DNA of 54,658 nt from Aureimonas pseudogalii (GTDB lineage Bacteria > Pseudomonadota > Alphaproteobacteria > Rhizobiales > Rhizobiaceae): the NCBI RefSeq assembly GCF_014196835.1, contig NZ_JACIEK010000019.1, forward strand, positions 1 to 54,658. The letters run 5' to 3'. A model generated the notes under the pieces. The model worked only from the letters and a program-made list of their open reading frames with translations. It ran no database searches and was not told the origin of the DNA. Positions within the stretch are counted from its first letter, which is position 1, and the number at the start of each line of letters is the position of its first letter. The position numbers and the translations under genes were made by a program. This document shows, in pieces, positions 1 to 11,112 of this stretch.

Positions 1-89
1 CGACATTCGGCGCTAACCTTCATCAGCCCGCTTCAGTTCGAGAGACAAGCCGCGTAATATCGAAACCGCTCTCCACTTTCCCGGGGTAA

Positions 90-245
90 GTCCACGTCGA
101 CTTCATCGATGCCTACAACTTCGCTCGCCGGCTCAAGACGCTGAAGGGCCTCACCCCGTACGAGTTCATATGCAAAAAGTGGACATCAGAACCGGAAAGA
201 TTCAAGCTCGATCCAATCCATCAAATGCCGGGACTGAACACCTAG
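90..245 (+). pseudogene. IS481-family transposase, C-terminal remnant
   Basis: An open frame of 51 residues ends in the typical tail of IS481-type DDE transposases: YNFARRLKTLKGLTPYEFIC, then KKW, and finally HQMPGLNT just before the TAG at 243-245. An in-frame TAA (87-89) lies directly upstream, and none of the DDE catalytic core is present in any frame of the 89 bases to the left, so this is a decayed fragment. The family call rests on recalled tail motifs. No terminal inverted repeat was identified. Confidence 0.7.
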
Positions 246-253
246 GCTACGGC

Positions 254-796
254 TCAGAATGGGATTTCGTCGTCCATGTCGCTCGACGGACGTCCGCCGC
301 CCGATCCGCCGTTCCCACCGCCGCCGCCGTAACCGCCCCGCGAACCGCCACCGCCACCAGCGCGTCCGCCGCCACCGCCGCCGCGATCGAAGCCACCGCC
401 GCCGCCGCCACCACCCTCATAAGACCCGCCGCCGCCCTCGCCGCCTCGGCCGCCGAGCATCTGCAACTCGCCCCGGAAGCGCTGGAGCACGACCTCCGTC
501 GCGTATTTCTTCTGACCGGACTGGTCGTCCCATGAGCGCGTCTGCAGCTGGCCCTCGATATAGACCGTCGAGCCCTTCTTCAGGTACTGCTCAGCGACCT
601 TCACAAGGTTCTCGTTGAAGATGACGACGTTGTGCCACTCGGTCTTCTCCTTGCGCTCGCCGGACGCCTTGTCCCGCCAGCTCTCGGAGGTCGCGATGCG
701 CAGGTTGACGACGGCATCGCCGGAGTTGAGGCGGCGGATCTCCGGGTCGGCACCGAGATTGCCGACGAGGATCACCTTGTTCACGCTGCCAGCCAT
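254..796 (-). CDS. ssb: Single-stranded DNA-binding protein SSB
   Basis: SSB coats single-stranded DNA during replication, recombination and repair and recruits partner proteins through its acidic C-terminal tip. The 180-residue product has an N-terminal OB fold (about residues 1-112, starting [19 protein letters not shown], with the conserved WHNVV and YLKKGS blocks). A very glycine-rich linker (about 115-170) follows, and the tip is DMDDEIPF, the canonical partner-binding end. The length is normal for the family. It is transcribed divergently from uvrA, as in many proteobacteria, and the shared 240-bp region holds a LexA box, so SOS induction is likely. The repetitive Gly codons create a long alanine-rich shadow frame on the plus strand that is not a gene. 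Confidence 0.97.
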   Translation of the reverse strand: MAGSVNKVILVGNLGADPEIRRLNSGDAVVNLRIATSESWRDKASGERKEKTEWHNVVIFNENLVKVAEQYLKKGSTVYIEGQLQTRSWDDQSGQKKYATEVVLQRFRGELQMLGGRGGEGGGGSYEGGGGGGGGFDRGGGGGGRAGGGGGSRGGYGGGGGNGGSGGGRPSSDMDDEIPF

Positions 797-925
797 GGTC
801 GTCTCCTTGCGTATCTCTCGTTGGCGCGAACCCTATGCGCCGATCAGCGTCGCGAAAAGCGGCAACGCGCGGGTTTCCCCAAGTGATGCGGAACCGATTG
901 CCTGCCGCCATCGATCGGCGATATA

Positions 926-940
926 GAACAAAGGCGGAAC
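926..940. promoter_or_regulatory. LexA (SOS) box between ssb and uvrA
   Basis: The sequence reads GAAC-AAAGGCG-GAAC on the plus strand, which is GTTC-N7-GTTC on the minus strand. This matches exactly the direct-repeat operator known for alphaproteobacterial LexA. It lies 97 bp before the uvrA start and 130 bp before the ssb start, so one site could control both genes. ssb and uvrA are classic SOS genes. Confidence 0.75.
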
Positions 941-1036
941 GACGTCGAGTCGCTTGCGATGCGGTCGGACGCTCCTTTGATTATTGCGTTCATCTCCCGA
1001 TATGGAGACGAACGATCAGACAGAGCCGGCGGCACC

Positions 1037-3913
1037 ATGAAGAACGTGATTTCCATCCGCGGCGCGCGCGAGCACAACCTCAAGAACGTCGATCTCGACT
1101 TGCCGCGGGACAAGCTGATCGTGATGACCGGCCTGTCCGGCTCCGGCAAATCGTCGCTGGCCTTCGACACGATCTACGCCGAAGGCCAGCGACGCTACGT
1201 CGAAAGCCTTTCGGCCTACGCGCGCCAGTTCCTGGAGATGATGCAGAAGCCGGACGTCGACCAGATCGACGGTCTGTCTCCGGCGATCTCGATCGAGCAG
1301 AAGACGACCTCGAAGAACCCGCGCTCGACGGTGGGCACGGTCACCGAGATCTACGACTATCTCCGTCTTCTCTTCGCGCGCGTCGGCGTACCCTATTCGC
1401 CCGCCACCGGTCTTCCGATCGAGAGCCAGACCGTCTCGCAGATGGTCGACCGCGTTCTGGCGCTGGAGGAAGGAACCCGTCTCTACCTGCTTGCCCCGAT
1501 GATCCGCGGGCGCAAGGGCGAGTACCGCAAGGAACTGGCCGAGCTTCAGAAAAAAGGCTTCCAGCGCGTTCGCATCGACGGCACGTTCCACGACATCGCG
1601 GACGCGCCGGCGCTCGACAAGAAGTTCAAGCACGACATCGACGTGGTGGTGGACCGCATCGTGGTGCGCGGCGACATGAAGGCGCGGCTCGCCGACTCTT
1701 TGGAGACGGCGCTTGGCCTCGCGGACGGTCTCGCCGTCGCAGAATATGCCGATGGCGTGGACGAGAACGGCAAGCCGAAACAGCTCATCTTCTCCGAGAA
1801 GTTTGCCTGCCCCGTCTCCGGCTTCACGATCCCCGAGATCGAGCCGCGTCTTTTCTCCTTCAACAACCCATTCGGCGCCTGCCCCCGTTGCGACGGGCTC
1901 GGCGCGCAGCAGCAGATCGATCCCAAGCTCATCGTGCCCGACGAGACGCGCACGCTGAAAGGCGGTGCGATTGCGCCCTGGGCGAAGTCGACCTCGCCCT
2001 ATTACGGGCAGACGCTGGATGCACTCGGCCGCAAATACGGCTTCAAACAGACGGACCGCTGGTCGGTGCTTTCGGACGCCGCGAAGGACGCGATCCTCAA
2101 CGGCACCGGCAAGACCGCCATCGAGTTCAAGTACAATGATGGCCTGCGGTCGTACTCGACCACGAAGACCTTCGAGGGCATCGTTCCCAATCTCGATCGT
2201 CGCTGGAAGGAGACGGACTCGGCCTGGTCGCGCGAGGAGATCGAGCGCTACATGTCGGCGACGCCCTGCCCGGCCTGCGCCGGATATCGGCTGAAGCCGG
2301 AGGCACTGGCCGTGAAGATCGACGGCTGCCACATCGGACAGGTCACCGAACTCTCGATCCGCAACGCGCGCGACTGGTTCGAGGACCTGCCCGAGCGCCT
2401 GACGCAGAAGCAGAACGAGATCGCCGTCCGCATTCTCAAGGAGATCCGCGAGCGGTTGCGTTTCCTCAACGATGTCGGCCTCGAATACCTGACGCTGTCT
2501 CGCGCCTCCGGCACCCTGTCGGGCGGCGAGTCGCAGCGCATTCGTCTGGCGTCGCAGATCGGCTCCGGCCTCACCGGCGTGCTCTACGTTCTCGACGAGC
2601 CTTCGATCGGCCTGCATCAGCGCGACAACGAACGCCTGCTCGTGACGTTGAAACACCTGCGGGACATCGGCAACACGGTGATTGTGGTAGAGCACGACGA
2701 GGACGCGATCATGGCGGCCGACCATGTCGTTGACATCGGCCCGGCCGCCGGCGTCCATGGCGGCCAGGTGATCGCCTCCGGCACGCCGCAGGAAATCCTG
2801 GCGAACCCCGCTTCGCTGACCGGGCGCTACCTCTCCGGCGACCTCGGCGTGGCCCTGCCGGCCAAGCGCCGCAAGCCCGAGAAGGGCAAGGCGATCAAAG
2901 TCGTCGGCGCGCGCGGCAACAATTTGAAGAACGTCACGGCCGAAGTGCCGATGGGCATCTTCACCTGCGTCACCGGGGTGTCCGGCGGCGGCAAGTCGAC
3001 CTTCCTCATCGAGACCCTGTTCAAAGCGGCATCCCGGCGCATTTCCGGCGCTCGCGAGCTGCCAGCCGACCATGACCGTGTGGAGGGGCTGGAACTGCTC
3101 GATAAGGTCATCGACATCGACCAGTCGCCGATCGGGCGAACGCCGCGTTCCAATCCTGCGACCTACACTGGCGCCTTCACGCCGATCCGCGACTGGTTCG
3201 CCGGCCTGCCGGAATCGAAGGCGCGCGGCTACCAGCCGGGGCGCTTCTCCTTCAACGTGAAGGGCGGACGCTGCGAAGCCTGCCAGGGCGACGGCGTCAT
3301 CAAGATCGAGATGCACTTCCTGCCGGACGTCTACGTCACCTGCGACGTCTGCCACGGCAAGCGCTACAATCGCGAGACGCTCGAGGTCACCTTCAAGGAG
3401 AAGTCGATCGCCGACGTGCTCGACATGACCGTCGAGGAAGGCGTCGAGTTCTTTGCCGCGGTGCCGGCCGTGCGCGACAAGCTGGTGACGCTGAACGAGG
3501 TCGGGCTCGGCTACGTCAAGGTCGGGCAGCAGGCCAACACGCTGTCGGGAGGCGAGGCGCAGCGCGTCAAGCTCGCCAAGGAGCTTTCACGGCGCGCGAC
3601 CGGCCGCACCCTCTACATTCTCGACGAGCCGACCACCGGCCTGCATTTCCACGACGTCGCCAAGCTTCTCGAGGTGCTGCACGAGCTGGTGGACCAGGGC
3701 AACACGGTGGTGGTGATCGAGCACAATCTCGAAGTCATCAAGACCGCCGACTGGGTGATCGACATCGGGCCGGAAGGTGGCGACGGTGGTGGCGAGATCG
3801 TGGCCGTCGGCACACCGGAGCAGGTCGCGAAGTCGGAGCGTTCGTGGACCGGGCGGTTCCTGAAGGATCTTCTGCAGCGGCGGCCGCAGCCCAAGGCGCA
3901 GGCCGCGGAATGA
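1037..3913 (+). CDS. uvrA: Excinuclease ABC subunit A
   Basis: UvrA is the damage-sensing ATPase of nucleotide excision repair and loads UvrB onto lesions. The 958-residue product has the full architecture. The first Walker A is GLSGSGKSS (32-40). A four-Cys zinc module starts near CPVSGF and closes with CPRC. The first ABC signature is LSGGESQR. The second Walker A is [10 protein letters not shown] second zinc module contains CEAC and CDVC, and the second signature is LSGGEAQR. The start ATG at 1037 gives the family N-terminus ([15 protein letters not shown]); the frame is open further upstream to 959 but that part is not conserved in type. The stop codon overlaps the next gene (ATGA), implying co-transcription. 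A LexA box lies upstream. Confidence 0.98.
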   Translation: MKNVISIRGAREHNLKNVDLDLPRDKLIVMTGLSGSGKSSLAFDTIYAEGQRRYVESLSAYARQFLEMMQKPDVDQIDGLSPAISIEQKTTSKNPRSTVGTVTEIYDYLRLLFARVGVPYSPATGLPIESQTVSQMVDRVLALEEGTRLYLLAPMIRGRKGEYRKELAELQKKGFQRVRIDGTFHDIADAPALDKKFKHDIDVVVDRIVVRGDMKARLADSLETALGLADGLAVAEYADGVDENGKPKQLIFSEKFACPVSGFTIPEIEPRLFSFNNPFGACPRCDGLGAQQQIDPKLIVPDETRTLKGGAIAPWAKSTSPYYGQTLDALGRKYGFKQTDRWSVLSDAAKDAILNGTGKTAIEFKYNDGLRSYSTTKTFEGIVPNLDRRWKETDSAWSREEIERYMSATPCPACAGYRLKPEALAVKIDGCHIGQVTELSIRNARDWFEDLPERLTQKQNEIAVRILKEIRERLRFLNDVGLEYLTLSRASGTLSGGESQRIRLASQIGSGLTGVLYVLDEPSIGLHQRDNERLLVTLKHLRDIGNTVIVVEHDEDAIMAADHVVDIGPAAGVHGGQVIASGTPQEILANPASLTGRYLSGDLGVALPAKRRKPEKGKAIKVVGARGNNLKNVTAEVPMGIFTCVTGVSGGGKSTFLIETLFKAASRRISGARELPADHDRVEGLELLDKVIDIDQSPIGRTPRSNPATYTGAFTPIRDWFAGLPESKARGYQPGRFSFNVKGGRCEACQGDGVIKIEMHFLPDVYVTCDVCHGKRYNRETLEVTFKEKSIADVLDMTVEEGVEFFAAVPAVRDKLVTLNEVGLGYVKVGQQANTLSGGEAQRVKLAKELSRRATGRTLYILDEPTTGLHFHDVAKLLEVLHELVDQGNTVVVIEHNLEVIKTADWVIDIGPEGGDGGGEIVAVGTPEQVAKSERSWTGRFLKDLLQRRPQPKAQAAE

Positions 3914-4725
3914 CGTCACGCGGCACGATCCGAACCGGCATCGGCGGGTGGAACTACGACGACTGGCGCGGCAGCTTCTACCCCGACAAGCTGCCGAAGA
4001 CCCGTGAGCTCGAATACGCGGCGTCGAAGCTCACCGCCATCGAGGTGAACGGCACCTTCTACCGCTCGCAGTCTCCTGCGACCTACGCCAAATGGGCGTC
4101 GGAGGTCCCGGACGGGTTCGTCTTCTCGCTCAAGGCACCGCGCTATTGCGTCAACCGCAAGGTGCTGGCCGAAGGTGCCGAGTCGATGGAGAAGTTCGCG
4201 CGTTCGGGCATCGTGGAACTCGGCGGCCATCTGGGGCCGGTCCTCTGGCAGCTGGCGGCGACGAAGCGGTTCGAGCCCGACGACTTCCGTTCGTTTCTTG
4301 CCCAGATGCCGAAAACCGTGGATGGCGTGGGGCTTCGACATGTCGTGGAGCTTAGACATGAAAGCTTCGCGACCCGCGAGGCGGTGGCGCTCTGCCGCGA
4401 GGCGGGCGTCTCCATCGTCTACGCTCATAGCGCCAACTATCCCGAGATGGCCGACGTCACCGCCGATTTTATCTATGCCCGCCTGCAAAGCGGCCATGCC
4501 GAGATCGAGACCGGCTACCCGCCGGAAGACCTCGACGAATGGGCAAGGCGAGCGGTCGAGTGGTCCGAGGGCCACTATCCGGACGATCTGCCCCGGATCG
4601 ATCCGGATGCCGGTGTGGACGGGAAGGCGCGCGACGTCTTTGCGTTCTTCATCCGCGAGGGAAAGGTGCGGGCGCCACACGCGGCGATGGCCATGATGGA
4701 GCGGATCCGCCATCGGCTCGGCTAA
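3910..4725 (+). CDS. DUF72 (YecE-like) family protein
   Basis: This is a 271-residue member of the DUF72 family, TIM-barrel-like proteins of unknown biochemical role. The start [21 protein letters not shown] carries the family hallmark G-(I/T)-GGWNY-DW-RG. Further family blocks are the [14 protein letters not shown] and FSLKAPRYC segments and the later VELRHESF strand. The ATG overlaps the uvrA stop (ATGA), so translation is probably coupled. At the other end its TAA overlaps the convergent nnr stop by four bases. No function can be assigned; linkage to uvrA might suggest a role in DNA damage, but that is only inferred from position. Confidence 0.9.
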   Translation: MTSRGTIRTGIGGWNYDDWRGSFYPDKLPKTRELEYAASKLTAIEVNGTFYRSQSPATYAKWASEVPDGFVFSLKAPRYCVNRKVLAEGAESMEKFARSGIVELGGHLGPVLWQLAATKRFEPDDFRSFLAQMPKTVDGVGLRHVVELRHESFATREAVALCREAGVSIVYAHSANYPEMADVTADFIYARLQSGHAEIETGYPPEDLDEWARRAVEWSEGHYPDDLPRIDPDAGVDGKARDVFAFFIREGKVRAPHAAMAMMERIRHRLG

Positions 4726-6197
4726 GCAAACAGCTCCGCCAGCACCCGAGGGATGAGGCCGGGCAGATCCTCGGCGATGAGACCCGGCCCGAAATACTCG
4801 GCGGCGCGGCCATGGATCCACACGCCCGCGCAGGCGGCCTCGAAGGCGGGAACGCCTTGCGCCAGTTGCGCCGCCACGATGCCCGAGAGGACGTCTCCCG
4901 AACCCGCCGTCGCCAGCCACGGTGTTCCCACGGCGTTGATCGCCGCTCGCCCGTCCGGCGAGGCAATCACGGTGTCGGCTCCTTTCATCACCAAGACGGC
5001 GCCGCTGCGGACCGCCGCTCGCCGGGCACGCTCAAACTTGGGAAGATCGACGAGCGTCGCGAGATCCGGGAAAAGGCGTGCGAACTCGCCCTCGTGCGGC
5101 GTGAGCACAAGCTTCGGATCGCCGTCCGCTGGGTCGAGCTCGAACAGAAGGTTCGGTTTATCAGCGAAAGACGTGATGCCGTCGGCATCGAGCACGAGCC
5201 GGCGTCCCGCCCGCAGGATGAGGCTGACGAAGGAGCAAGCGCGCGGCCCGATCCCGAACCCCGGCCCGAGTACGAAAGCGTTGCGGCGCGAATCTTGGAG
5301 AAGCGCATCGACCTCGCCGTCGCCGCCGCAGCTCTTCAGCATCACGGCAGTGAGATGCGCAGCGTTCACGAGCACCGCGGAAGGGGGCGACGCGACCGTG
5401 ACGAGCCCTGCCCCGGCTCGCAGCGCCGCAGTGGCCGACAGTCGGGCTGCGCCGGTCTGCGTCGCTCCGCCCGAGAAGACGGTGGCATGCCCTCGGTCGA
5501 ACTTGTGGCCGCTCGATCCGGGGCGCGATAGCTGGCTCAGCCAAAGCGGCGGCTCGTTGGCGAAGAGCGACGGACGACCCGCCACCGCCTCGTCGAGTGC
5601 CGCGTCGGGCAGGCCGATCGACGCCACGTGAACCGTGCCGCAGAGGGCGCGTCCTGGCATCAGCAGGTGGCCGGGCTTGCGGCGCTCGAAGGTGATGCAG
5701 ACATCGGCCTTCACCGCCACACCAAGGACCGCGCCGCTGTCGGCCGACACGCCGCTGGGAATGTCGATCGACAGAACCGGAACCCGTGAGTCGTTCAGAC
5801 GGTTGACGGCGTCCGCGACCTCGCCATCGAGCGTCCGCGACAGGCCGGCTCCGAACAGGCCGTCGACCACGAAATCGTAAGGGGCGGGATCGAAGAAAGC
5901 GATCGGACGAGCCGCTGCGTCGGCCGCGACGGCATAGACCTCGGCGCTCCAGCCTCCTTCGATCAGATCTGCGGCCGCGACGCGGGCATCCGCGCCGTTG
6001 TTGCCGGGACCGGCGAGGACGGCGATCCGCTGCATCGGCGGGGCATGCTGCCGGACGGCAGCTGCGACCGCGCGTCCGGCGGCCGCCACGAGTTCTCCGA
6101 ACGACCGACCGTCCCGAACGGCGGCGCGGTCGGCCACCGCCATCTCCTGCGAATCGAACAGGCGTAAATGCCGAGACGTCAGGCGTTCTCTGCTCAT
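4722..6197 (-). CDS. nnr: Bifunctional NAD(P)H-hydrate epimerase / ADP-dependent dehydratase
   Basis: This enzyme repairs hydrated NAD(P)H. The N-terminal YjeF_N domain epimerises the R and S hydrates and the C-terminal ribokinase-like domain dehydrates the S form using ADP. The 491 residues match the usual fused length. The N-domain contains AGPGNNGADARVAAADL, a variant of the usual GPGNNGGDG loop. The C-domain shows HKFDRGHATVFSGG, ALRAGAGLVTVASP, the LTPHEGEFARLFP block and ATAGSGDVLSGIVAAQLAQG, the last carrying the catalytic Asp of the GSGD motif. It is convergent with the DUF72 gene and divergent from glnB. Confidence 0.95.
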   Translation of the reverse strand: MSRERLTSRHLRLFDSQEMAVADRAAVRDGRSFGELVAAAGRAVAAAVRQHAPPMQRIAVLAGPGNNGADARVAAADLIEGGWSAEVYAVAADAAARPIAFFDPAPYDFVVDGLFGAGLSRTLDGEVADAVNRLNDSRVPVLSIDIPSGVSADSGAVLGVAVKADVCITFERRKPGHLLMPGRALCGTVHVASIGLPDAALDEAVAGRPSLFANEPPLWLSQLSRPGSSGHKFDRGHATVFSGGATQTGAARLSATAALRAGAGLVTVASPPSAVLVNAAHLTAVMLKSCGGDGEVDALLQDSRRNAFVLGPGFGIGPRACSFVSLILRAGRRLVLDADGITSFADKPNLLFELDPADGDPKLVLTPHEGEFARLFPDLATLVDLPKFERARRAAVRSGAVLVMKGADTVIASPDGRAAINAVGTPWLATAGSGDVLSGIVAAQLAQGVPAFEAACAGVWIHGRAAEYFGPGLIAEDLPGLIPRVLAELFA

Positions 6198-6294
6198 ATT
6201 TCGATCAGTCCGCTGCGAGTTTGATCATGCAATGCCCGTCTTCGCGCCGGGACGGGATGGATTGCCTGTGGCAAAGTTCCCGTCGTTTCGATAG

Positions 6295-6771
<477 letters not shown>

Positions 6772-6829
6772 GCGTCGCGCGCTGCGTCTTCTCGTCCGCC
6801 AACCAGTCGTCCAATCAGGAAACACCCTC

Positions 6830-8239
<1,410 letters not shown>

Positions 8240-8260
8240 CCTGAGCCCCATACGAGCATC

Positions 8261-8290
8261 GAAGGGCCCCTCGCGGGCCCTTCTGTCTAT
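8261..8290 (+). terminator. Terminator after glnA
   Basis: A perfect 9-bp stem GAAGGGCCC / GGGCCCTTC (8261-8269 and 8275-8283) closes a CTCGC loop, followed by a short T-rich stretch. It sits 22 bases after the glnA stop, where a Rho-independent terminator is expected. The T-run is weak. Confidence 0.75.
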
Positions 8291-8364
8291 GTGAAACCGT
8301 TCAGGAGCTGCGCCGCAGCCCGAAGACCGCTCGGTTTCGGCCGGCCATGGAAAGGGCTTCCCGC

Positions 8365-9306
8365 ATGAGCATCGCCCTTCCGTGCCTGCAGGAGACCGTC
8401 AGCGAGATCACCGAAGAGCTCCGCGGCCGGACGGACAGGGGCGAGGTTGCGACCTACATTCCCGAACTCGCGCGGGTCGATTCCGCTTCGTTTGGCATCG
8501 CCGTGGTCGATGGCAGCGGTCAAGTCGCAGTGGGCGGCGACGCGGACGTCCCCTTCTCGATCCAGAGTATTTCCAAGGTCTTCACGCTGACGCTGGCGCT
8601 CGGTATGGCTGGTGATCGCCTCTGGCAGCGCGTCGGACGCGAGCCCTCCGGCAGTCGCTTCAACTCGATCATCCAGTTGGAAAACGAGCGCGGCATTCCG
8701 CGCAATCCCTTTATCAATGCCGGCGCCATCGCCGTCACCGATCTCATTCTCTCGGGACACCAGCCCCGCGAGGCGCTTGGCGAGATCCTACGTTTCATGC
8801 AGTTCCTCGCCGACGACCCGACGATCAAGATCGATGCGGCCGTGGCGGCGTCCGAGCTGCGGACCGGCCACCGCAACAGCGCCCTCGCCCATTACATGAA
8901 ATCCTTCGGCGTACTCGACAACCCCGTCGATCATACGCTCGGCGTCTACTTCCACCACTGCGCCATCGCAATGTCATGCCGCCAGCTCGCGATGGCCAGC
9001 CGGTTTCTCGCCCATCTCGGACGCAATCCAGCGACGGGTTTCTCTGTGGTGCAGCCGGAGCGAGCCCGACGTATCAACGCCGTCATGCTCACCTGTGGCC
9101 ACTACGACGGATCCGGCGATTTCGCCTATCGAGTCGGTCTCCCCGGCAAGAGCGGAGTGGGCGGCGGCATTCTTGCCATCGCACCAGGCAAGGCGTCGAT
9201 CACCGTGTGGTCGCCTGGGCTCGACGAGTCCGGCAACTCGCGTCTGGGCCGCATCGCACTCGAAATGCTGGCGAAACGGCTTGACTTATCGATCTTCGGT
9301 GTCTGA
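8365..9306 (+). CDS. glsA: Glutaminase A
   Basis: GlsA hydrolyses glutamine to glutamate and ammonia. The protein belongs to the serine-dependent beta-lactamase-fold glutaminase family. The Ser-x-x-Lys catalytic motif is S68-I-S-K71 in [12 protein letters not shown]. Other family blocks are [21 protein letters not shown], the YFHHCAI segment and [16 protein letters not shown] choose the ATG at 8365 (313 residues), eight bases after AAAGGG; the ATG at 8347 would add only MERASR and has no Shine-Dalgarno. It lies just after the glnA terminator and is probably a separate transcript. It catalyses the reverse of the reaction of its neighbours, so it needs independent control. Confidence 0.95.
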   Translation: MSIALPCLQETVSEITEELRGRTDRGEVATYIPELARVDSASFGIAVVDGSGQVAVGGDADVPFSIQSISKVFTLTLALGMAGDRLWQRVGREPSGSRFNSIIQLENERGIPRNPFINAGAIAVTDLILSGHQPREALGEILRFMQFLADDPTIKIDAAVAASELRTGHRNSALAHYMKSFGVLDNPVDHTLGVYFHHCAIAMSCRQLAMASRFLAHLGRNPATGFSVVQPERARRINAVMLTCGHYDGSGDFAYRVGLPGKSGVGGGILAIAPGKASITVWSPGLDESGNSRLGRIALEMLAKRLDLSIFGV

Positions 9307-9332
9307 AGGCCGACTTCGATCTCCGACGCCGA

Positions 9333-9515
9333 TCAGGACTTTTTCGCAGTGTCCTCGTCGATCGCTGCCTGATGGTACCAGCTGTCGAAGGCCTCGCTGC
9401 AAACCTGCGTCGGAACGGGTGATCGCTCGATGGAGCGATCTCGGCCGGAAACCGACAGTTGCCGGTTGGGGAATGGAATGATCACCGCGCTTTGCGGATA
9501 AGCGTTCGTCAGCAT
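9333..9515 (-). CDS. Small hypothetical protein (60 aa)
   Basis: This 60-residue frame is the only plausible coding sequence in the 690-bp gap between glsA and glnII. It has the IIPFP segment near the N-terminus and a WYHQAAIDED-like end. That layout resembles small uncharacterised rhizobial proteins I have seen, but I cannot name the family. No good Shine-Dalgarno precedes the ATG. It converges on glsA with a 26-bp gap. No function is assigned. Confidence 0.45.
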   Translation of the reverse strand: MLTNAYPQSAVIIPFPNRQLSVSGRDRSIERSPVPTQVCSEAFDSWYHQAAIDEDTAKKS

Positions 9516-9897
9516 GGGAGCGATCTTTCGAACTCATGAACCTCTATCGACCTCACATAAGATCGTGCCGCCAAAATACAGCTGGCGCCATCCTTATTTC
9601 GATGGTGCGGGGCACAACTTAACCATCCGCATCGCTCTTAGGGAAATAATTGGCGAAATTGCGTCAGTGTCGCTGCCCTATTTCCCGGATACTTGCTACA
9701 TAACTATAGAAAATGCGTAGAAAGGATACGGTTGCTTCTAATGCCTAAAATATTGGCATAAACGCATATTTTTTGGGCACCTAGCGGGCGTGAGAGTGAG
9801 CAGAAGCGTTCTTCGCTGAACTTAGAAGGAACCTTCCGCCCTTGAGCATCAGGCGCTTCCCACCCTGCAGGCCCCGGTTGCTGCGTTCGGCCGCATT
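9516..9897. other. Non-coding region upstream of glnII promoter
   Basis: This is an AT-richer stretch than its surroundings with no convincing gene. A 68-codon frame at 9514-9720 has atypical composition and no ribosome binding site. A short dyad ATGCC-N9-GGCAT (9741-9759) and a GGGCACC half-site (about 9775) lie 100-160 bp upstream of the sigma-54-type promoter, where an activator such as NtrC would be expected to bind. No full NtrC consensus was found. Confidence 0.4.
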
Positions 9898-9913
9898 TGG
9901 CATGCGGAATGCA
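9898..9913 (+). promoter_or_regulatory. Probable sigma-54 promoter of glnII
   Basis: The sequence TGGCATGCGGAATGCA fits the RpoN -24/-12 consensus (TGGCACR-N4-TTGCW). GG (9899-9900) and GC (9911-9912) are separated by exactly ten bases; the mismatches are C to T at position 6 and T to A at position 12. The transcription start would be near 9924, about 72 bases before the glnII ATG. glnII genes of rhizobia are known to be NtrC/RpoN dependent, which fits. Confidence 0.65.
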
Positions 9914-9995
9914 TATCATCGCGTAGCTGACCTTGATCGGCCCGGTGCGTGCACCGGACGATCGACCACACTATCGGCTCGACAGAGGGTGACAT

Positions 9996-11042
9996 ATGAC
10001 GAAGTTCAAACTCGAGTACATCTGGCTCGACGGCTACACGCCGGTTCCCAATCTCCGCGGCAAGACGCAGATCAAGGAATTCGCCGAGTTTCCGACGCTC
10101 GACCAGCTGCCGCTCTGGGGCTTCGACGGCAGTTCGACGATGCAGGCCGAAGGCCGCAGCTCCGACTGCGTGCTGAAGCCTGTCGCCCTCTATCCGGATC
10201 CCGTGCGCACCAACGGTGTGCTGGTAATGTGCGAAGTGATGATGCCAGACGGCGTGACGCCGCATGCCTCGAACAAGCGCGCCACGATCCTCGACGACGA
10301 AGGCGCCTGGTTCGGCTTCGAGCAGGAGTATTTCTTCTATAAGGATGGCCGTCCGCTCGGCTTCCCGGAGTCCGGCTATCCCGCGCCACAGGGCCCCTAC
10401 TACACGGGCGTCGGCTATTCCAACGTCGGCGCCGTTGCGCGCGAGATCGTCGAGGAGCATCTCGACATCTGCCTTGCTGCCGGCATCAACCACGAGGGCA
10501 TCAACGCCGAGGTGGCGAAGGGCCAGTGGGAGTTCCAGGTCTTCGGCAAGGGCTCGAAGCGGGCGGCCGACGAGGTCTGGATGGCGCGCTACCTGCTGCA
10601 GCGTCTGACCGAAAGCTACGGCATCGACATCGAATACCATTGCAAGCCGCTCGGCGACACCGACTGGAACGGCTCGGGCATGCACTGCAACTTCTCGACC
10701 GCCTACATGCGCGAGACCGGCGGCAAAGAGTATTTCGAGGCGCTGATGGCGGCGTTCGACAAGAACCTCGACGAGCACATCGCGGTCTACGGTCCCGACA
10801 ATCATTTGCGCCTGACCGGCAAGCATGAGACCGCGCCCTGGAACAAGTTCAGCCATGGCGTGGCGGATCGAGGCGCGTCGATCCGCGTGCCGCACAGCTT
10901 CGTCGCCAACGGCTACCGCGGCTATCTGGAAGACCGCCGCCCGAACTCGCAGGGCGACCCCTACCAGATCGCCTCGCAGGTACTGAAGACCGTTTCGGAA
11001 GTTCCGACGGGTGCTCAGGCGGCAGTGTCTGCCGCAGCGTAA
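9996..11042 (+). CDS. glnII: Glutamine synthetase type II
   Basis: GSII is the smaller, eukaryote-like glutamine synthetase found beside GSI in rhizobia and relatives. It makes the same product but is not adenylylated, being controlled mainly by transcription. The 348 residues include LEYIWLDGYTPVPNLRGKT at the N-terminus, LWGFDGSSTMQAEGRSSDC, FGFEQEYFFYKDGRPLGFP, GINHEGINAEVAKGQWEFQ and the LTGKHETAPWNKFSHGVADR block, all typical of GSII. The ATG follows AGAGGGTGAC as ribosome binding site. A short perfect inverted repeat (9942-9957) lies in the 5' leader and a hairpin terminator follows the gene. Confidence 0.98.
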   Translation: MTKFKLEYIWLDGYTPVPNLRGKTQIKEFAEFPTLDQLPLWGFDGSSTMQAEGRSSDCVLKPVALYPDPVRTNGVLVMCEVMMPDGVTPHASNKRATILDDEGAWFGFEQEYFFYKDGRPLGFPESGYPAPQGPYYTGVGYSNVGAVAREIVEEHLDICLAAGINHEGINAEVAKGQWEFQVFGKGSKRAADEVWMARYLLQRLTESYGIDIEYHCKPLGDTDWNGSGMHCNFSTAYMRETGGKEYFEALMAAFDKNLDEHIAVYGPDNHLRLTGKHETAPWNKFSHGVADRGASIRVPHSFVANGYRGYLEDRRPNSQGDPYQIASQVLKTVSEVPTGAQAAVSAAA

Positions 11043-11079
11043 GCTCGCTCCGCTGGCGCAATTAACGTCAAATGCCTAC

Positions 11080-11112
11080 GGGCTTCGGAGCAATCCGGAG
11101 CCCATTTCTATT
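11080..11112 (+). terminator. Terminator after glnII
   Basis: A 9-bp stem GGGCTTCGG / CCGGAGCCC (11080-11088 and 11095-11103, one G-T pair) with a six-base loop is followed by ATTTCTATTG. It lies 37 bases after the glnII stop in the 65-bp gap between two convergent genes, so it probably ends the glnII transcript. Confidence 0.65.

Noticed and set aside
1016-3355. Long minus-strand frame (779 codons) opposite uvrA
   Set aside because: It is the antisense shadow of uvrA in GC-rich DNA; the translation has no domain and the plus-strand gene is certain.
9514-9720. 68-codon frame upstream of glnII
   Set aside because: No ribosome binding site, unusual composition, and it lies in the AT-rich control region.
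9942-9957. Dyad considered as an NtrC site
   Set aside because: The half-sites are in the opposite order (GGTGC then GCACC) to the NtrC consensus, and it lies downstream of the predicted start site.
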